NCBI GenBank assembly: GCA_964549945.1
Contig: CAZJXD010000146.1
Span: 1-8,969, forward strand
Origin: B25-G16 sp964549945
GTDB taxonomy: Bacteria; Desulfobacterota; DSM-4660; Desulfatiglandales; B25-G16
DNA: 8,969 nucleotides
Reading direction: 5' to 3'
Of this stretch, positions 1 to 6,093 are shown piece by piece; the stretch's first letter is position 1; the number at the start of each line of letters is the position of its first letter. The notes under the pieces are model-generated. The model did no database searches. It was not told where the DNA came from and was given only the letters and a program-made list of their open reading frames with translations. Position numbers and translations under genes: made by a program.

Positions 1-58
1 TTTCTTAGGTGGTACCCCTTTTTCTTCTCTGACACAAATTATGATACGCTAACCCTCG

Positions 59-71
59 CAAGGTATCCTTG
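59..71. promoter_or_regulatory. 13-bp perfect dyad overlapping the -35 box; possible operator
   Basis: The sequence CAAGG-TAT-CCTTG is a perfect inverted repeat with 5-bp arms. Its right arm overlaps the first three bases of the -35 hexamer at 69-74. The core GGTATC (62-67) recurs as a direct repeat at 90-95, overlapping the -10 hexamer. A protein bound at either copy would occlude RNA polymerase, so an operator for the downstream exb operon is plausible. The arms are short and no regulator gene is present in the window, so this is a candidate only. Confidence 0.35.
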
Positions 72-97
72 ACTTTATATTATTTACAGGGTATCTT
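69..97 (+). promoter_or_regulatory. sigma70-type promoter for the exbB operon
   Basis: A -35 hexamer TTGACT (5 of 6 to consensus) at 69-74 is followed after exactly 17 bp by TATCTT (4 of 6) at 92-97, with an AT-rich spacer. Transcription would start near 104, leaving a leader of about 58 nt before the TTG start at 162. This is the best promoter seen in the window, and it sits directly upstream of the first gene of a six-gene rightward run. Confidence 0.6.
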
Positions 98-112
98 ATC
101 CGCGAACTTCGA

Positions 113-129
113 GTTGAGGAACCCTTAAC
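113..129 (+). other. small hairpin in the exbB leader
   Basis: GTTGAGG (113-119) can pair with CCTTAAC (123-129) around a 3-nt loop, giving a 7-bp stem with one G-U wobble. It lies in the predicted 5' leader, 20 nt ahead of the Shine-Dalgarno site. No T-run follows, so it is not an intrinsic terminator. It might stabilise the mRNA end or modulate initiation, or it could be chance. Confidence 0.3.
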
Positions 130-161
130 CATCTAACCCACACAGTATCGGGAGGGACATA

Positions 162-773
162 TTGATCGAGCTTGTCGTGAAAGGTGGACCCTTTATGTAT
201 CCTATCCTATTCTGTTCGATTGTGTCCCTTGCTATTTTCATCGAGCGGCTGTGGCTATTGAGGCGCAAATTGGTGATACCGAGGGATTTCATCTTCAAGG
301 TAGAGGAATTGGTGAAGCGGAACAAGATATCTGAGGCCGTTTTCCTCTGCCAGGGAAATGGCTCCTCGATTGCCAGGATCTTTCTCTCAGGCCTGAAAAA
401 TGCCGGAAGGGGAATGTGGTTGGTAAAGGAGGCTATTGAGGAGAAGGGAAGGAGGGAAGGGGTAATTCTGGAGAGGAATATAGGGGTGTTGCTGACCATT
501 GCGAACCTAAGTCCCCTACTTGGACTGCTGGGTACTGTTTCTGGAATGATCAAGACCTTTAATGCAATCTCAGTTCATGGAGTGGGAGGGCCGGGGCCGC
601 TCGCAGGAGGGATTGCCGAGGCATTAATCACCACCGCGACGGGTCTTCTCGTTGCGATTCCCACCTTGGTTGCCTATCGTTTCCTCATGGACAAGGCACA
701 GGTTCTCGTATTTGAAATGGAGGAAAGCTCGATAAGGCTCGTGGATACCTTGGAAGGAAGCAGGCAGGGGTAA
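162..773 (+). CDS. exbB: ExbB/TolQ/MotA-family proton channel subunit
   Basis: Inner-membrane subunit of a proton-motive-force motor; with ExbD/TolR it transmits energy to the outer membrane or the envelope constriction site. The 203 residues show the family plan: TM1 at about 12-30, a cytoplasmic helical region, TM2 at about 107-133 containing GLLGTVSGM, and TM3 at about 150-172 containing EALITTATGL. Thr125 and Thr158 match the channel-lining threonines of E. coli ExbB, and Glu153 matches the conserved TM3 glutamate. The start is TTG at 162: an in-frame stop at 126-128 leaves no other upstream start codon, and GGGAGGG (150-156) lies 5 nt before it. A GTG at 177 and an ATG at 195 are alternatives, but the ATG would cut into TM1. 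Its stop overlaps the next ATG by one base. ExbB and TolQ cannot be separated here because no TonB or TolA/TolB/Pal gene is visible. Confidence 0.93.
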   Translation: MIELVVKGGPFMYPILFCSIVSLAIFIERLWLLRRKLVIPRDFIFKVEELVKRNKISEAVFLCQGNGSSIARIFLSGLKNAGRGMWLVKEAIEEKGRREGVILERNIGVLLTIANLSPLLGLLGTVSGMIKTFNAISVHGVGGPGPLAGGIAEALITTATGLLVAIPTLVAYRFLMDKAQVLVFEMEESSIRLVDTLEGSRQG

Positions 774-1192
774 TGCGGTTTAGTCAGCCGAAAAGGGAAG
801 AGATAAGCCTGGGCGTGAGTATGGCGCCCCTAATCGACATAGTGTTTCTGCTGCTCATATTCTTTATGTTGACCTCGCATATTGAGATTATACCGGGTAT
901 GGATATCACGCTGCCCGATATTACGGAAAGGGGATCGCATAAATCGGCCGAGAGCATGGTCGTGGCACTGGATCGAGAGGGAAACTATTACCTGAACAAG
1001 GAGAGGATAGAGCTTAAGGAGCTTTTCCGGAGGTTTAAGGGAATCGCCCAGCCGGGGAAGACAAGCCTCATTCTGGAGGCTGATCGCGACGTGAAGCACG
1101 GCCAGGTGGTCAGGGTAATGGATTTGGCCAAAAGGGCCGGGATCACCACTATTGTGATCGCAGCACAGTGGGAACCTGAAAAGATCTTCTAG
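773..1192 (+). CDS. exbD: ExbD/TolR-family biopolymer transport protein
   Basis: Partner of the preceding channel protein, anchored in the inner membrane by one N-terminal helix with a periplasmic domain. The 139-residue length is normal for the family. The cytoplasmic tail (1-17) is followed by MAPLIDIVFLLLIFFML, whose Asp22 is the conserved proton-carrying aspartate (E. coli ExbD Asp25, TolR Asp23). Residues about 40-139 form the periplasmic domain, with the usual LEADRDVKHGQVV stretch and an ITTIVIA strand near the end. The ATG shares one base with the exbB stop (TAATG), with a GGGG stretch just before it, so translation is probably coupled and the two subunits co-produced. TolR and ExbD are not distinguishable from this sequence alone. 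Confidence 0.93.
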   Translation: MRFSQPKREEISLGVSMAPLIDIVFLLLIFFMLTSHIEIIPGMDITLPDITERGSHKSAESMVVALDREGNYYLNKERIELKELFRRFKGIAQPGKTSLILEADRDVKHGQVVRVMDLAKRAGITTIVIAAQWEPEKIF

Positions 1193-1193
1193 G

Positions 1194-1514
1194 ATGAGAA
1201 CAAGGTATATGGCATATGGTTTGATTCTCTGCCTTGTGGCAGGCCTTTTGTTCGCGTGGCTGAGCTTGGGGAGGAATGGACTCGTTGATCTTGTTAACAT
1301 GCGGACCGAGAGGAAAAAAAGCGTGGCCGCTCTAAAGGATTTAAGGGAAAAAAACAGGCTCCTCGCATCTGAGATCAGGCGCTTGAGAGAAGATCCGAAA
1401 TACTTTGAATCAGTAGCGCGCAGGGAGCTGGGCCTGGTCAAGGAGAATGAAATTATCTTTCGGATTAAGGAGGGCGAGAAGGGAGTTATCAAACGACCCA
1501 TCCACGGGAAATAG
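1194..1514 (+). CDS. ftsB: FtsB/DivIC-like septum formation initiator
   Basis: Probable small bitopic divisome protein, which in the family bridges FtsL and FtsQ and helps activate septal peptidoglycan synthesis. The 106 residues comprise a short basic N-terminus, one membrane helix at about 7-25, a GLVDL stretch just outside it, a heptad-like charged coiled coil at about 36-66 (LKDLREKNRLLASEIRRL), and a conserved tail with DPKYFESVARRELGLVKENE, the typical end of FtsB/DivIC proteins. One base separates it from the exbD stop and there is only a minimal Shine-Dalgarno site, suggesting coupling. Finding it directly after exbBD, rather than after an enolase gene as in many gamma-proteobacteria, is notable. 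The family is diverse, so FtsL or another short coiled-coil membrane protein cannot be excluded fully. Confidence 0.8.
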   Translation: MRTRYMAYGLILCLVAGLLFAWLSLGRNGLVDLVNMRTERKKSVAALKDLREKNRLLASEIRRLREDPKYFESVARRELGLVKENEIIFRIKEGEKGVIKRPIHGK

Positions 1515-1560
1515 GGACCGCGGCAAGAGAGTACTTCGGGAACTTTAAAAGGAGTGAGAA

Positions 1561-2235
1561 GTGGCTGGATTAGACGAAATCTATGATGAGGTTATTGACA
1601 AGATCGCCACACCAAAGGCGAGGCTGCTGCTTGTTGAGATGTTAAAAAAGGAGGGAAAGCCGCAGACCGTGATACATGCGTGCCAAAAGGTCTTGGAGAT
1701 ATTCCCGGACGACATTCATATAAGAAGGCTTCTAGCTGAGACCTATGCCGAAGAGGGATCACTGGATCTTGCGGAAAAAGAATTAGGAGAAATAACAAAG
1801 AAAATTGATGAGTTATCTTATGTTTTTAAATTTCAATCTGATCTATTCAGAAGGGAAAATAAGATCGACGATGCCATACACGCCCTTCAGCTGTACCTCG
1901 CACATAACGAAAGCGATCAGGAAGCAGCCGATCTCCTAGCAGAGCTCAGCGCCCCTAAAGAAGAGCCATCCGCTTTGCCCACTTCAACCTTGGCGGAGCT
2001 TTACTACAAGCAGGGGGAGCTCGATGAGGCGATCAAGGTGTATGAACAGGTAGTAGACTCCTCCCCGGATGATGAGAAGGCCAAGCACAGGCTCGATGAA
2101 CTTCAAAAGGAAAAGAAAACGCAAGTGGGGGAAAGGGAGAAAGTGAAATCGATAAGAGAAAGAAAAGTTAAACTCCTGGGAGTCCTGGAGAGGTGGCTGG
2201 CTGCCGTTGAGCAAAGGAAGGCCGCCGCTCTATAG
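1561..2235 (+). CDS. cytoplasmic TPR-repeat protein, function unknown
   Basis: A 224-residue helical repeat protein without a signal peptide or membrane segment. TPR-like units are visible at about 18-51 (with a VLEIFPDD end), 52-85 (LAETYAEEGSLDLAEKEL), 86-118 (DDAIHALQLYLAHNESD) and, after an acidic and proline-bearing linker at about 128-140, 142-175 (LAELYYKQGELDEAIKVYEQ, a near-canonical unit). The C-terminus is a highly charged, lysine/arginine-rich helix (about 180-205) ending in LLGVLERWLAAVEQRK. TPR domains mediate protein contacts, so a scaffold or adaptor role is likely, but the partner is not shown. The start is GTG at 1561 with a strong AAAAGGAG (1547-1554). It lies 46 nt after ftsB and 61 nt before efp, probably in the same transcript. 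Confidence 0.85.
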   Translation: MAGLDEIYDEVIDKIATPKARLLLVEMLKKEGKPQTVIHACQKVLEIFPDDIHIRRLLAETYAEEGSLDLAEKELGEITKKIDELSYVFKFQSDLFRRENKIDDAIHALQLYLAHNESDQEAADLLAELSAPKEEPSALPTSTLAELYYKQGELDEAIKVYEQVVDSSPDDEKAKHRLDELQKEKKTQVGEREKVKSIRERKVKLLGVLERWLAAVEQRKAAAL

Positions 2236-2250
2236 GCTCCGGCTTGGAGC
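2236..2250 (+). other. hairpin between the TPR gene and efp
   Basis: GCTCC-ggctt-GGAGC is a perfect 5-bp stem with a 5-nt loop starting immediately after the TPR gene stop. GGGG follows rather than T residues, so it is not a standard intrinsic terminator. It could mark an mRNA processing or stability boundary that sets efp output apart from the upstream genes. No good separate efp promoter was seen in the remaining 46 nt. Confidence 0.3.
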
Positions 2251-2296
2251 GGGGAAACCACAGGGTCATTCATGTTGAGAAGGAGAAGACATATCG

Positions 2297-2854
2297 ATGT
2301 ATTCAACAGCGGATTTCAGAACAGGGCTAAAGATAGAGCTGGAAGGAAAGCCGTTCATCATCATAGAGTTTCTACACGTAAAGCCGGGCAAAGGTGGGGC
2401 ATTCGTGAGAACGAAGCTAAAGAACATGCTCACCGGACAGGTGCTGGAGAAGACATTTCGAGCAGGGGAGAAGGTTGCATTGCCTAATATCCAAGAGAGG
2501 GAGATGGAGTACCTCTACCAGGACAGAGGCCAATACTGTTTCATGGATACCGCTACATTCGATCAGGTCTTCTTGTCGGCCGAACAGATTCGTGGCAGTC
2601 ATCTCTTTTTAAAGGAGAATACCGCTGTCAAGGCCCTGATATACAATGAAAAGGTAGTGGATATAGAGCTTCCCCATTTCGTCGAATTGGTGGTTGTCCA
2701 GACCGAGCCGGGCATCAAGGGAAATACGGTGACCGGAGTTACTAAGCCTGCAACCCTTGAGTCGGGGGGTGTTATTCAAGTTCCGCTCTTCGTGAATATC
2801 GGCGACACGGTGAGGATAGACACGCGCACAAGGGAATACCTAGAAAGGGTGTAA
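2297..2854 (+). CDS. efp: translation elongation factor P
   Basis: EF-P binds the ribosome between the P and E sites and promotes peptide-bond formation at proline runs. The 185 residues match the family length and its three beta domains: an N-terminal KOW-like domain (about 1-63), a central OB domain (about 66-127) and a C-terminal OB domain (about 130-185). Recognisable stretches are STADFRTGLKIELEGKPF, HVKPGKGGAFVRTKLKN, LPHFVELVVVQTEPGIKG, TKPATLESGG and PLFVNIGD, ending TREYLERV. Lys32 sits at the tip of the PGKG loop, the site equivalent to E. coli Lys34 that receives a modification. A lysine rather than an arginine there argues against the arginine-rhamnosylation route. No modifying enzyme (EpmA/EpmB type) is in the window. 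The start is ATG with AAGGAGA at 2280-2286. The stop abuts the next ATG. Confidence 0.97.
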   Translation: MYSTADFRTGLKIELEGKPFIIIEFLHVKPGKGGAFVRTKLKNMLTGQVLEKTFRAGEKVALPNIQEREMEYLYQDRGQYCFMDTATFDQVFLSAEQIRGSHLFLKENTAVKALIYNEKVVDIELPHFVELVVVQTEPGIKGNTVTGVTKPATLESGGVIQVPLFVNIGDTVRIDTRTREYLERV

Positions 2855-3904
2855 ATGGATGTTTCATTTAACTTTACGGCCACTGGCATAGGGAGCGTGC
2901 CCTTCCTGGACGTAGAGGGTACGTGCAAGGGTATCCTTGAGATGTTCCCTGATATCCCGTTCTGGCCCCAATTCGTGAAACGGAGCCCCTTAGAGGATAT
3001 GACTATTCAAGCGAGCCAGGGCCTTCCACTGATTAAACTGAATCGTGAAAGCAGCTCCATCTATCTGGAGCTCTCCGATGACCAGGAGGATGAGCTCATC
3101 TCCTTCTACGAGCATTTCATGGCCGGGGATACCGAGTACTTCGCCATTGATCACGACCATGCATCCGGTTTGTATACGCTTCTGGATCTGATCGATAAAA
3201 GGCCTCAGGACTATGGTTCCTATATCAAGGGGCAGATAGTGGGCCCTATTACCTTTGGGGGAAACCTGATGGATGCAAAGGGCCGATCCGCCCTTGCCAA
3301 CAGCGAGATTATGGACACGATTGTCAAGGGCCTAGCAATCAAGGCATTGTGGCTGGCGAAGGCGATGTCCATAGCAGGCAAAAGGACAATACTCTTTATC
3401 GACGAGCCCTACCTCTCCGGTTATGGCTCGGCCTTCACGCCGATACAGAGGCAGGAGGTTATCTCCCGCATAAGAGAGGTGATAGACTATCTGCGATCCA
3501 GGAGCGACACCATAGTTGGGGTTCACTGCTGTGGAAACACGGACTGGTCCATGATTATCGAAACAGGGGTTGATATCGTAAGCTTCGATGCCTTTGATTA
3601 TCTGGACTACTTCTTGCTCTATAAAGAAGAGATCATACGCCTTCTACGAAACGGCGGAGCAGTTGCATGGGGAGTGGTTCCCACCATCTCCTTTACCGGC
3701 AAAGAGACCATTGGGGATCTGCAAGCGAGGTTGGAAGAGGGGCTCAATAGATTCTATGAGTGGGGGCTCGACAGGGATATGGTAGCCGAGAGATCCCTAG
3801 TTACGCCGGCCTGTGGTGTGGGCTCCATAGAGCCACCTCGGGCGGAGAGGATCTTCGAGTTGCTTTCCGGCTTATCCGGTACAATGTCCCATCGTAGCGT
3901 GTAG
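2855..3904 (+). CDS. MetE-core protein, probable folate-independent methionine synthase or related methyltransferase
   Basis: A 349-residue protein covering only the C-terminal catalytic half of cobalamin-independent methionine synthase (full MetE is about 750 residues), in the UROD/MetE-like TIM-barrel superfamily. Visible motifs are GIGSVP at 11-16 (homocysteine-site IGS motif), FIDEP at 181-185 (MetE IDEP motif), VHCCG at 223-227 giving the H-x-C zinc pair His224 and Cys226, SFDAF with Asp245 where MetE has a glutamate ligand, and TPACG with Cys320 as the last cysteine ligand. Homocysteine activation therefore looks intact, while the N-terminal folate-binding half is absent. Core-MetE enzymes are known to use methyl donors other than methyl-tetrahydrofolate, such as methyl-corrinoid proteins; the donor here is unknown. 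The start abuts the efp stop (TAAATG), preceded by GAAAGGG. Alternatives include another thiol methyltransferase. Confidence 0.75.
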   Translation: MDVSFNFTATGIGSVPFLDVEGTCKGILEMFPDIPFWPQFVKRSPLEDMTIQASQGLPLIKLNRESSSIYLELSDDQEDELISFYEHFMAGDTEYFAIDHDHASGLYTLLDLIDKRPQDYGSYIKGQIVGPITFGGNLMDAKGRSALANSEIMDTIVKGLAIKALWLAKAMSIAGKRTILFIDEPYLSGYGSAFTPIQRQEVISRIREVIDYLRSRSDTIVGVHCCGNTDWSMIIETGVDIVSFDAFDYLDYFLLYKEEIIRLLRNGGAVAWGVVPTISFTGKETIGDLQARLEEGLNRFYEWGLDRDMVAERSLVTPACGVGSIEPPRAERIFELLSGLSGTMSHRSV

Positions 3905-3912
3905 TTCTTAGC

Positions 3913-4749
3913 TTAGAGCTCAATGGTGGAGTTCTCCTTGGCAGCTTCTATCTTCAGCTCCGGATCCCTCTCCTTGACGAGTTCCTGGCAGAGAATCACC
4001 ATCTTGATCACATCACTATCCTTTCTCTCGGGCGCATGATGGAAGAGGATGAGCTTCTTGACGCGTGCTTTCACCGCGAGCTCAATGGCCGAGAGATAAT
4101 CGGAATGTCCCCAGCCCCTGTGCTTTGATATCTCCTCGGGTATATAATGGCTATCGTGGATCAGAACATCCGCTCCCTCGCAAAACCCCACATACCCCTC
4201 GATTGACCTTTTATCATCATTAAGCTCGTTATCGGTGAGAAAGACAAGGGTTTTATCCCCCTCACGAAACCGAAATCCCAAGCCCCCCTGCGGGTGACGG
4301 AGGGGGATTGTATTGATTACAACGCCATCGATTTCAAGGGAGCCATTGCTCAATCGATCGATGAATTGTATGTCGGCATTCAGCTCCTCAAACCTAATGG
4401 GAAAGAATCCATCCCCCATCTTATTGTCAAAGCTGTATCTGAGCCCTTTCATGCACTGGCTATATCCATCGACGAGAATTCTCGTTGAGGATTTGTAGAT
4501 CGGCGGGAAAAACGGGAAGCCAAAGACATGGTCCCAGTGTATGTGAGTGATAAGGAGATAAAGCTCTATGGCATTGCCATAGGACTCAAACTCGCTCCCA
4601 AGGGCACGAATGCCGGTACCGGCATCGACAATAACCTTTTTCCCTCCTGCGAGATCTATCTCCAAACACGTTGTGTTCCCCCCGTAGATGATGGTATCCT
4701 TGCCCGGAACGGGTGTGGACCCCCTTGTCCCCCAAAACTTGACTTTCAT
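3913..4749 (-). CDS. MBL-fold metallohydrolase (PhnP/cyclic-phosphodiesterase-like)
   Basis: A 278-residue soluble metallo-beta-lactamase-fold enzyme. It opens with MKVKFWGTRGSTPVPG and YGGNTTCLE, characteristic of the PhnP / cyclic-nucleotide phosphodiesterase-like branch. Metal ligands are visible: THIHWDH gives His69, His71, Asp73 and His74; His152 lies in LRHPQGG; Asp173 in FLTDNE is the likely bridging aspartate; His237/His238 in LFHHAP supply the last histidine. DSHY (199-202) and GWGHSDY (213-218) also fit this branch. The dinuclear metal site appears complete, so it should be active, probably on a phosphodiester. The substrate cannot be read from the sequence. It is transcribed convergently with the MetE-core gene (8-nt gap) and divergently from the radical-SAM gene. 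The Shine-Dalgarno site is weak (AGGGAT). Confidence 0.85.
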   Translation of the reverse strand: MKVKFWGTRGSTPVPGKDTIIYGGNTTCLEIDLAGGKKVIVDAGTGIRALGSEFESYGNAIELYLLITHIHWDHVFGFPFFPPIYKSSTRILVDGYSQCMKGLRYSFDNKMGDGFFPIRFEELNADIQFIDRLSNGSLEIDGVVINTIPLRHPQGGLGFRFREGDKTLVFLTDNELNDDKRSIEGYVGFCEGADVLIHDSHYIPEEISKHRGWGHSDYLSAIELAVKARVKKLILFHHAPERKDSDVIKMVILCQELVKERDPELKIEAAKENSTIEL

Positions 4750-4812
4750 CTATATCCCTGAGTTGGAAAATATGCGGATCTTTTCCGATCTTCTTCGAGA
4801 TGCTGTAATACC

Positions 4813-4826
4813 CTCATTATGATGAG
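4813..4826. promoter_or_regulatory. dyad in the divergent intergenic region
   Basis: CTCAT-TATG-ATGAG is a perfect inverted repeat with 5-bp arms, roughly midway in the 116-nt gap between the leftward MBL gene and the rightward radical-SAM gene. It contains TATGAT on the + strand and CATAAT on the - strand, both 5 of 6 to a -10 box. I found no matching -35 hexamer for either. It may be a regulator site or part of divergent promoters. Confidence 0.25.
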
Positions 4827-4865
4827 AGACCTGGGTAATTAAATCCCTCGCCCGATTAACGCTAC

Positions 4866-5897
4866 ATGATTGGTTTTTATATGTCAACGCTAAAAAGGGA
4901 TGCGAAGATACACCTGATCGAGAAGGCCTTGAGAGGGCTCGCACCTCACCGCCTGAGGTGCCACCTCTGTCCAAGGGCCTGCTCTGTAAACAGGCAAATG
5001 GGAGAAAGGGGATTCTGCGGGATAGGGAGGCTGCCCGTAGTTTCGCATTCCTGTCTCCATTTTGGAGAAGAACCGCCGCTGAGCGGGTACTACGATTATA
5101 AGGAAGATGTGTCAACGGGCTCGAGTTCATCAGGATCTGGAACGATCTTCTTTGCCGGGTGTAACCTAAGATGCATTTTCTGCCAGAACTATCAGATCAG
5201 CCATCAAATCCACGGATCCATCACCTCCATTGAGGCGTTAGCCTCCGCCATTGTCTCGCTGCAGGAAAAGGGAGCGCTGAATATCAACCTAGTCACCCCG
5301 ACACATATCATTCTTCCCCTTCTCGAGGCCCTGAAGATCGCCTTCTCTCGCGGACTAAGGATACCCCTTGTGTACAATACGAGCGCCTATGAATCCATTG
5401 AGACCATTGCGCAGCTTTCCGGCATCGTTGACATTTACCTGCCTGACTTCAAGTATTTCAACGAGGAGACAGCCCGCAGGCTCTCGAGCGCCCCCGACTA
5501 TCCCGAAAGGGCATCCGAGGCCATAAAAGAGATGTATAACCAGGTGGGAAATCTAGAACTTGACGGAGAGGGAACCGCGCGGAAGGGAATGATTATACGG
5601 CACTTGCTCTTGCCCAATCATTCGCAGGAGTCGTGCTCCATACTGGAGTGGATCGCCGCAAATCTCTCAAATCAAGTAGCCGTGAGCCTGATGAGCCAAT
5701 TCTCTCCATGCACTACGGTGCCGGATGAGATAAACAGAGGGATCACCAAGGCAGAGTACGAAAGGGTGCGTGCCAGGGCAGAGGAGCTCGGATTCGAAAA
5801 CCTCTACCTCCAGCCCTTTACCTTTGAACCTGAGGATCATCTGCTCCCGGATTTCGAAAGAGATGATCCGTTCCCCTGGGGGGACCATGAACCCTGA
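4866..5897 (+). CDS. radical-SAM protein of the PflA/PflX-like group
   Basis: A 343-residue enzyme expected to cleave S-adenosylmethionine reductively at a [4Fe-4S] cluster. The cluster motif C-x3-C-x2-C is Cys99, Cys103, Cys106 in GCNLRCIFCQNYQIS, preceded by the SGTIFFAG strand typical of this uncharacterised group related to pyruvate formate-lyase activating enzymes. An N-terminal cysteine cluster C32-x2-C35-x3-C39-x11-C51 (RCHLCPRACSVNR...GFCG) probably binds a second Fe-S cluster or zinc. LHFGEEPPLSG (64-74), YLPDFKYF (191-198) and the end stretch NLYLQPF are family-like. A short serine/glycine-rich segment (about 75-92) before the cluster motif looks slightly expanded. The ATG at 4866 is the first start after an in-frame stop at 4857-4859; an ATG at 4881 is possible, and neither has a clear Shine-Dalgarno site. 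The target protein or metabolite is unknown. Confidence 0.85.
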   Translation: MIGFYMSTLKRDAKIHLIEKALRGLAPHRLRCHLCPRACSVNRQMGERGFCGIGRLPVVSHSCLHFGEEPPLSGYYDYKEDVSTGSSSSGSGTIFFAGCNLRCIFCQNYQISHQIHGSITSIEALASAIVSLQEKGALNINLVTPTHIILPLLEALKIAFSRGLRIPLVYNTSAYESIETIAQLSGIVDIYLPDFKYFNEETARRLSSAPDYPERASEAIKEMYNQVGNLELDGEGTARKGMIIRHLLLPNHSQESCSILEWIAANLSNQVAVSLMSQFSPCTTVPDEINRGITKAEYERVRARAEELGFENLYLQPFTFEPEDHLLPDFERDDPFPWGDHEP

Positions 5898-5987
5898 TGC
5901 TACAAAGGGACATCTTCCGCACGAATGGAGGGACTTGTCTCGGTAAGGCTCCGGGTATAGATCCGCCAATTCTACCTGCGCGTTTTA

Positions 5988-6015
5988 TTGTCATCCTACT
6001 GGGTTGCAATAAATT
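5988..6015 (+). promoter_or_regulatory. weak promoter candidate for the second MBL gene
   Basis: TTGTCA (5988-5993, 5 of 6) and TAAATT (6010-6015, 4 of 6) are separated by 16 bp, about 80 nt upstream of the ATG at 6094. The dyad at 6018-6043 would lie at or just after the start site. The spacing is slightly short and the -10 is poor. Confidence 0.3.
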
Positions 6016-6017
6016 TC

Positions 6018-6043
6018 ATCTCCCAGTGCAATATCAGGGAGAT
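6018..6043. promoter_or_regulatory. 7-bp inverted repeat with 12-nt spacer; operator or leader hairpin
   Basis: ATCTCCC (6018-6024) and GGGAGAT (6037-6043) are perfect reverse complements separated by 12 nt, ending 50 nt before the MBL start. As DNA it would be a typical dimeric-repressor arrangement just downstream of the promoter candidate. As RNA it would be a hairpin in the leader. The GGGAG arm itself resembles a Shine-Dalgarno sequence. No T-run follows, so it is not a terminator. Confidence 0.4.
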
Positions 6044-6093
6044 TGTGGTATAGAAAACAACTGTAGCATAATTTCATAAAAAGGAGATATGCG

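Larger units (their letters stand above)
5898..6093 (+). other. 196-nt spacer between the radical-SAM and second MBL genes
   Basis: This gap holds no convincing gene. A 60-codon reading frame starts at 5897, overlapping the radical-SAM stop, but its product resembles no family and has mixed composition. The right half is AT-richer and carries a weak promoter candidate, a 7-bp dyad and the AAGGAG ribosome site at 6081-6086 for the next gene. The second MBL gene therefore probably has its own control. Confidence 0.5.

Noticed and set aside
1..22. AGGTGGTACCCC followed by TTTTT, reminiscent of a T-box antiterminator core or of a terminator tail
   Set aside because: Only six bases precede it, the T-box consensus continuation is missing, and no stem partner is in the window. 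It may be the end of an upstream gene's terminator, but this cannot be supported.
830..1501. Long leftward reading frame of 223 codons
   Set aside because: It is antisense to exbD and the FtsB-like gene, both of which have clear family motifs; the translated frame shows no recognisable domain.
3905..3912. Search for a terminator between the converging MetE-core and MBL genes
   Set aside because: The gap is only 8 nt, and the nearby AGCT palindromes are too short to form a convincing stem.
4750..5130. Leftward 126-codon frame over the divergent gap and the radical-SAM N-terminus
   Set aside because: Antisense to the cysteine-cluster region of a recognised gene, with no domain of its own.
5897..6079. 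60-codon rightward frame whose ATG overlaps the radical-SAM stop
   Set aside because: The overlap resembles coupling, but the product has no family features, and its end overlaps the likely promoter, dyad and leader of the next gene.
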